From F1-60-MAGs163 sp046091165 (GTDB lineage: Bacteria > Actinomycetota > Thermoleophilia > Solirubrobacterales > Solirubrobacteraceae): DNA of 9,796 nt. This document shows positions 7,043 to 9,796 of this stretch, in pieces. The DNA lies in contig JBJTBE010000036.1 in assembly GCA_046091165.1 (NCBI GenBank), positions 1-9,796 of the forward strand. Reading direction: 5' to 3'. Below the pieces are notes generated by a model that had not been told where the DNA came from, ran no database searches, and saw nothing but the letters and a program-made list of their open reading frames with translations. The number at the start of each line of letters is the position of its first letter. Position 1 is the first letter of the stretch. A program made the translations under genes and the position numbers.

Positions 7043-7690
7043 TCAGCCGGTCTGCAGGCCCTCTTCCTCGGGCTCGTAGAAGTCAATTGTCCGCGTGATG
7101 AGGATCGCGTAGATCGCCATCACCAGGAAGAGCCACGGCCCGGCCGACGGGAACGCGGCTGCTACGAGGATGGCCACGGCGTAGGCGGCGATACCCGGGT
7201 TCAGCCGCCGCGTCAGGCGCCTCACCTCGTCGGTTGAGACTTCGTCCCGGATCAGCCTGTCCCGCCGGCACTGCCACCACAGCCACGAGATCAGCACCCG
7301 GCAGAGCAGGAGCGAGAGGCCGTAGAAGACGACGGCCACCCGTGAGCCCCCGTCGGCGCCGAGGATGTCATTGGCCATCACCGCCGTCGGGAAGGGCAGG
7401 AAGGCGATGGCCATCATCAGCAGCAGGTTGACCTTCATCGTGGCCGGGCTCACCGCGCGCAGGCAGGAGAAGATCGTGTGGTGGGCCAGCCAGAAGCCGC
7501 CGATGGTCAGGAAGCTGATCACGTAGGCCAGGTAGGAGGGCCATTCGGCCTTGAGCTCGGCGAGGAGGCCAACGCCGTTGCTGACCGAGGGAACGGTGAT
7601 CTGCAGCACCAGCAGCGTGATCGCGATCGCGACTACGCCGTCGCTGAACTGCTCAACGCGGGCGGCGGCGTAGTGCTGGATCCTGAGCAT
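7043..7690 (-). CDS. TMEM175-family (DUF1211) putative potassium channel
   Basis: The 215-residue membrane protein carries the family signature RVEQFSDGVVAIAITLLVL at 11-29 at the start of TM1; RxxxFSDG is the hallmark of TMEM175 channels. YLAYVISFLTIGGFWLAHH (53-71) matches the TM2 part, ending in the paired histidines typical of the family. Further hydrophobic segments near LLLMMAIAFLPFP, VAVVFYGLSLLL, IAAYAVAILVAAAF and WLFLVMAIYAILI give about six helices. Prokaryotic members are leak-type K+ channels that work as tetramers, so a role in membrane potential or K+ balance is inferred. The start is uncertain: ATG 7690 has GGGGAG eight bases upstream, GTG 7708 has GAGACT six bases upstream, and GTG 7777 would add 29 residues unlike the family. 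It is divergent from the hemolysin III-type gene. Confidence 0.85.
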   Translation of the reverse strand: MLRIQHYAAARVEQFSDGVVAIAITLLVLQITVPSVSNGVGLLAELKAEWPSYLAYVISFLTIGGFWLAHHTIFSCLRAVSPATMKVNLLLMMAIAFLPFPTAVMANDILGADGGSRVAVVFYGLSLLLCRVLISWLWWQCRRDRLIRDEVSTDEVRRLTRRLNPGIAAYAVAILVAAAFPSAGPWLFLVMAIYAILITRTIDFYEPEEEGLQTG

Positions 7691-7698
7691 GCGCTGGT

Positions 7699-7704
7699 CT
7701 CCCC
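7699..7704 (-). promoter_or_regulatory. Possible Shine-Dalgarno GGGGAG for the TMEM175-like gene
   Basis: GGGGAG lies eight bases before the ATG at 7690 and favours that start over the upstream GTG codons. It would itself lie within the coding sequence if either GTG were used. Confidence 0.35.
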
Positions 7705-7814
7705 GCACGCGCAGAGTCTCGCCGCGCCGGCAGACGGACAGCGGCCTCGCCACCCGGTGGTTGACCCGTGGCGCCACCGTCCGGGCAACCCTCGCGGTCG
7801 CCCTACCCCTGGCC

Positions 7815-7820
7815 TAGACT
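7815..7820 (+). promoter_or_regulatory. Putative -10 box TAGACT for the hemolysin III-type gene, leaderless layout
   Basis: TAGACT ends eight bases before the ATG at 7829, the same hexamer as before the exporter. A purine run, GAAGGGA, touches the ATG and is too close to act as a normal Shine-Dalgarno. It sits in the 138-base divergent gap; TTGACC at 7761-7766 is too distant to pair with it. Confidence 0.5.
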
Positions 7821-7828
7821 CGAAGGGA

Positions 7829-8551
7829 ATGGTCAGAGCAGCCCGCCATGTGCACAAGCAGGCCTCCGAGGCGCTCGACCGGGCGGGCGCCGCGGCTGGC
7901 GAAGCGGTGGCGAAGGTCAAGCCGAAGCTGCGCGGGGTGATCCACCAGTACTCCTTCTGGGTGGCGATCGGGCTGGCGCTGGTCCTCGTCTGGCGGGCCA
8001 GCACGGCCAAGGGAACGGTGGCGATGGCGATCTACGGCCTCGGGCTGGTGGGCCTCTTCGGCATCAGCGCCCTCTACCACCGTCCCGACTGGAAGCCGAA
8101 GGCCCGCGCGTGGATGCGCCGCCTGGACCACTCGATGATCTACGTATTCATCGCCGCCTCGGTAACCCCGTTCGCCCTGCTGGTCCTCGACGGCAGCCTG
8201 GCCTGGGTGGCGATGGCGATCGCCTGGGGCGGCGCCGCGCTGGGCGTGCTGCTCTCTGTGCTGTGGGTCAACGCACCCAAGTGGCTCAACGTGATCATCT
8301 ACGTCGCCCTGGGCTGGGTGGGAGTCGTCTGTGCGCCCGCGATCTTCGACGCGCTGGGCTGGTGGGCGATCGTCGGCCTGGTGCTGAGCGGCGTGCTCTA
8401 CACCACCGGCGCGGTCATATACGCGACCGGCCGCCCGGATCCCGCGCCTAAGACCTTCGGCTACCACGAGCTCTTCCACTCGCTGGTCACCGGCGCCGCC
8501 GGCACCCACTACGTGGTGGTGGCGGTGCTCGTGCTTCCGCTCGCGGTCTAG
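7829..8551 (+). CDS. Hemolysin III / PAQR-family integral membrane protein
   Basis: This 240-residue protein has about seven hydrophobic helices after a charged N-terminal segment (1-38) rich in Ala, Lys and Arg. The PAQR/HlyIII metal-site motifs are all present: GISALYHR at 78-85 with Ser80 and His84, RLDHSMIY at 98-105 with Asp100 and His101, and the C-terminal YHELFHSLV with His213 and His217, then His227. In PAQR proteins these residues form a buried zinc site and suggest hydrolase-type chemistry in the membrane. Despite the name, haemolytic activity is not implied. In bacteria the family is linked to membrane lipid or fluidity control, which is only inferred here. The frame is open further upstream, but ATG 7829 agrees with family length and follows TAGACT by eight bases. 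It ends 16 bases from the convergent sugar permease. Confidence 0.9.
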   Translation: MVRAARHVHKQASEALDRAGAAAGEAVAKVKPKLRGVIHQYSFWVAIGLALVLVWRASTAKGTVAMAIYGLGLVGLFGISALYHRPDWKPKARAWMRRLDHSMIYVFIAASVTPFALLVLDGSLAWVAMAIAWGGAALGVLLSVLWVNAPKWLNVIIYVALGWVGVVCAPAIFDALGWWAIVGLVLSGVLYTTGAVIYATGRPDPAPKTFGYHELFHSLVTGAAGTHYVVVAVLVLPLAV

Positions 8552-8559
8552 GTTCGCGT

Positions 8560-8577
8560 CGGGGCCCTCATGCCCCG
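8560..8577. terminator. Short hairpin between convergent genes, possible terminator
   Basis: CGGGGC (8560-8565) and GCCCCG (8572-8577) form a perfect 6-bp stem with a 6-base loop, between the end of the HlyIII-type gene and the end of the permease gene. No T-run follows on either strand, so it is at best a weak or factor-assisted terminator. Confidence 0.3.
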
Positions 8578-9608
8578 CGGCGACGCCGCAGGAAGACTGC
8601 CAGGGCCACGCCGGCGATCAGAGCAGTACCGTTGACGAAGTCCTGGATGTAAACCGCGGCCCCGGCGATGTTCAACCCTCCGTTCAGGATGGCCAGGAAG
8701 GAGATCGCCACCACCGCACCCCAGACGTTGTATCGACCGGGCTTAACGGCCGCGGCACTGAGAAAGGCTGCCGCGAATGCCGGGAGGGTAAAGGTCTCCC
8801 CCACCGCCGGCGCAGCCGCGCCGGCGCGGGCCACCTGCAGCGCCCCGGCGATGCCGGCGAGAAAGCCGCCGACGACAAAGCAGGTGAACAGCAGCCAATC
8901 AACGCGAAGACCTGCCAGCTTTGCCGCCTGCCGGTTGGCGCCGACCATGTAGAGCTGGCGGCCGTACGGCGTGTAGACGAGCAGGTAGTAGACGCCGGAG
9001 ATGACCACAAGGGCGGCAAGGAGGATCACCGGAATGCCGGCCAGGGTTGCGCTCCCGAAGTCCAGCCAGCTGGTTGGAATGCCCTCGGTTATCGACTTTC
9101 CTCCCGTTCTCAGCTGGACGAGACCGTGAATGATGACCGAGACACCAAGCGTGACGATCACCGCGTTTACCCCCACGCGGGTAACCAGGAGTCCGTTTAC
9201 GACTCCGATTAGCGCCCCCGACACGAGCCCGGCGATAAGGCATACAACGAGCGGGAGGCCCGCGGCCATGAGGCTCGCAACGACCACCGAGGCGAGCCCG
9301 AGTTTCGCGCCGACGGAGAGGTCGTACTCGTCGCAACTCAGGGGAACCAGCACCGCCAGCGTGGCGATCGCAAGTACCGCCTGCCCGCCGGCAATCGTCT
9401 GGAAGTTCTCCGCGGTCGGAAAGGCCTCCGACGTCGAGGGCAGGAACGCAAAGAAGACAACCGTAATGACGGCCAGGCCAAGCAGCGCATAGGCCTCGGC
9501 CCAGGCCGTCAGCCGACCGGCGGGCTTGTGGACGGCGCCCTCCTCTTCGACCATTCGACCCGGATCGTCCTCCGGAAGGTTCGGTGCCATCTCCGCTGCC
9601 TCAGCCAT
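8568..9608 (-). CDS. Sugar ABC transporter permease, RbsC/XylH-like (BPD_transp_2)
   Basis: This 346-residue inner-membrane protein is slightly longer than typical RbsC because of a polar N-terminal tail (1 to about 32) before the first helix. The rest is a series of hydrophobic helices with family landmarks. YDLSVGAKLGL at 95-105 corresponds to the GGIDLSVGS motif, here preceded by SCDE instead of the usual glycines. TPYGRQLYMVGANRQAAKLAGLRV at 213-236 is split by helix ends and matches the cytoplasmic loop that contacts the ATPase. NGGLNIAGAAVYIQDFVNGTALI (309-331) is the usual C-terminal region. It should form the membrane channel for a pentose, hexose or polyol imported with the upstream ATPase. 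AAGGAG six bases before the ATG is a clear ribosome-binding site. The substrate cannot be read from this sequence. Confidence 0.93.
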   Translation of the reverse strand: MAEAAEMAPNLPEDDPGRMVEEEGAVHKPAGRLTAWAEAYALLGLAVITVVFFAFLPSTSEAFPTAENFQTIAGGQAVLAIATLAVLVPLSCDEYDLSVGAKLGLASVVVASLMAAGLPLVVCLIAGLVSGALIGVVNGLLVTRVGVNAVIVTLGVSVIIHGLVQLRTGGKSITEGIPTSWLDFGSATLAGIPVILLAALVVISGVYYLLVYTPYGRQLYMVGANRQAAKLAGLRVDWLLFTCFVVGGFLAGIAGALQVARAGAAAPAVGETFTLPAFAAAFLSAAAVKPGRYNVWGAVVAISFLAILNGGLNIAGAAVYIQDFVNGTALIAGVALAVFLRRRRGA

Positions 9609-9796
9609 TTACCGCTCCTTCCCCAAATCCGAGGCGTTCGAGCCTGTCGGGGGTGAGCTCCTCCCCCGATACCTCGTCCACCGTTTCGCCACCAACGAGA
9701 ATGATCACCCGGTTGCAGACGAGGACCAGCTCCTCGACGTCCGAGGAGACGACCAGCACGCTGAGTCCGTTCGATGCCGCGGATCGGATCGTGTTG
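9601..9796 (-). CDS. Sugar ABC transporter ATP-binding protein, C-terminal end (RbsA type, 5' part outside window)
   Basis: Only the last 64 residues are present, entering from the right edge and ending at TGA 9603-9601. The text NGLSVLVVSSDVEELVLVCN, followed by RVIILVGGETVDEV, is the characteristic end of the second ATPase domain of RbsA/XylG-type double-ATPase proteins. In this domain the SSDxEEL segment stands where the H-loop histidine is in other ABC ATPases, and RVIILVGGETVDEV is the last beta hairpin. The stop codon overlaps the permease start: ATGGCTGA contains both, an 8-base overlap that implies translational coupling. The gene order ATPase then permease is usual; a periplasmic-binding-protein gene would be expected elsewhere in the operon, outside the window. 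Confidence 0.92.
   Translation of the reverse strand, partial: NTIRSAASNGLSVLVVSSDVEELVLVCNRVIILVGGETVDEVSGEELTPDRLERLGFGEGAVNG
9615..9620 (-). promoter_or_regulatory. Shine-Dalgarno AAGGAG for the sugar permease
   Basis: AAGGAG lies six bases before the ATG at 9608, inside the end of the upstream ATPase gene. It is the clearest ribosome-binding site in the window and fixes the permease start. Confidence 0.8.

Noticed and set aside
7478..7828. N-terminal extension of the HlyIII-type protein in the same frame
   Set aside because: It overlaps the opposing TMEM175-like gene, lacks family similarity, and would place the TAGACT promoter-like element inside the gene.

Overview
The window is very GC-rich and densely coded. 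Its genes have Sec signal peptides, TANNNT-type -10 boxes placed right at start codons, and protein families common in Actinobacteria. A high-GC actinobacterium fits best. The style of the secreted protein at the left edge hints at Thermoleophilia/Solirubrobacterales, but that placement is a guess from impression and not from any marker gene.

Layout. (1) 1-1103, minus: a secreted protein with a calcium-binding-type Asp/Asn-rich stretch, cut by the left edge. (2) 1212-4969, plus: a small P-loop kinase-like protein, a 14-helix DHA2 drug exporter, and a secreted serine peptidase of the tripeptidyl-aminopeptidase (S33) type. The peptidase is broken by one in-frame TAA just before its conserved DPRG motif; everything after the stop is still intact. 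(3) 4982-7690, minus, all in one direction: a putative K+ channel of the TMEM175 family, a SnoaL-like protein, a secreted alpha/beta-hydrolase esterase, and a DUF3592-like/SHOCT-domain protein. (4) 7829-8551, plus: a hemolysin III/PAQR-type membrane protein, divergent from the TMEM175 gene. (5) 8568-9796, minus: the end of an RbsA-type sugar ABC ATPase followed by its RbsC-type permease, translationally coupled; the operon continues past the right edge.

The most striking regulatory pattern is that seven start codons sit 6 to 9 bases after a TANNNT hexamer, four of them exactly 6, with no Shine-Dalgarno. That is the layout expected for leaderless mRNAs. The sugar permease is the clear contrast, with AAGGAG six bases before its ATG. 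No RNA gene, insertion sequence, CRISPR array or phage gene was seen, and no gene-free stretch exceeds about 140 bases. I found no convincing new multi-gene system; the nonsense-interrupted peptidase and the leaderless promoter set are the points most worth following.
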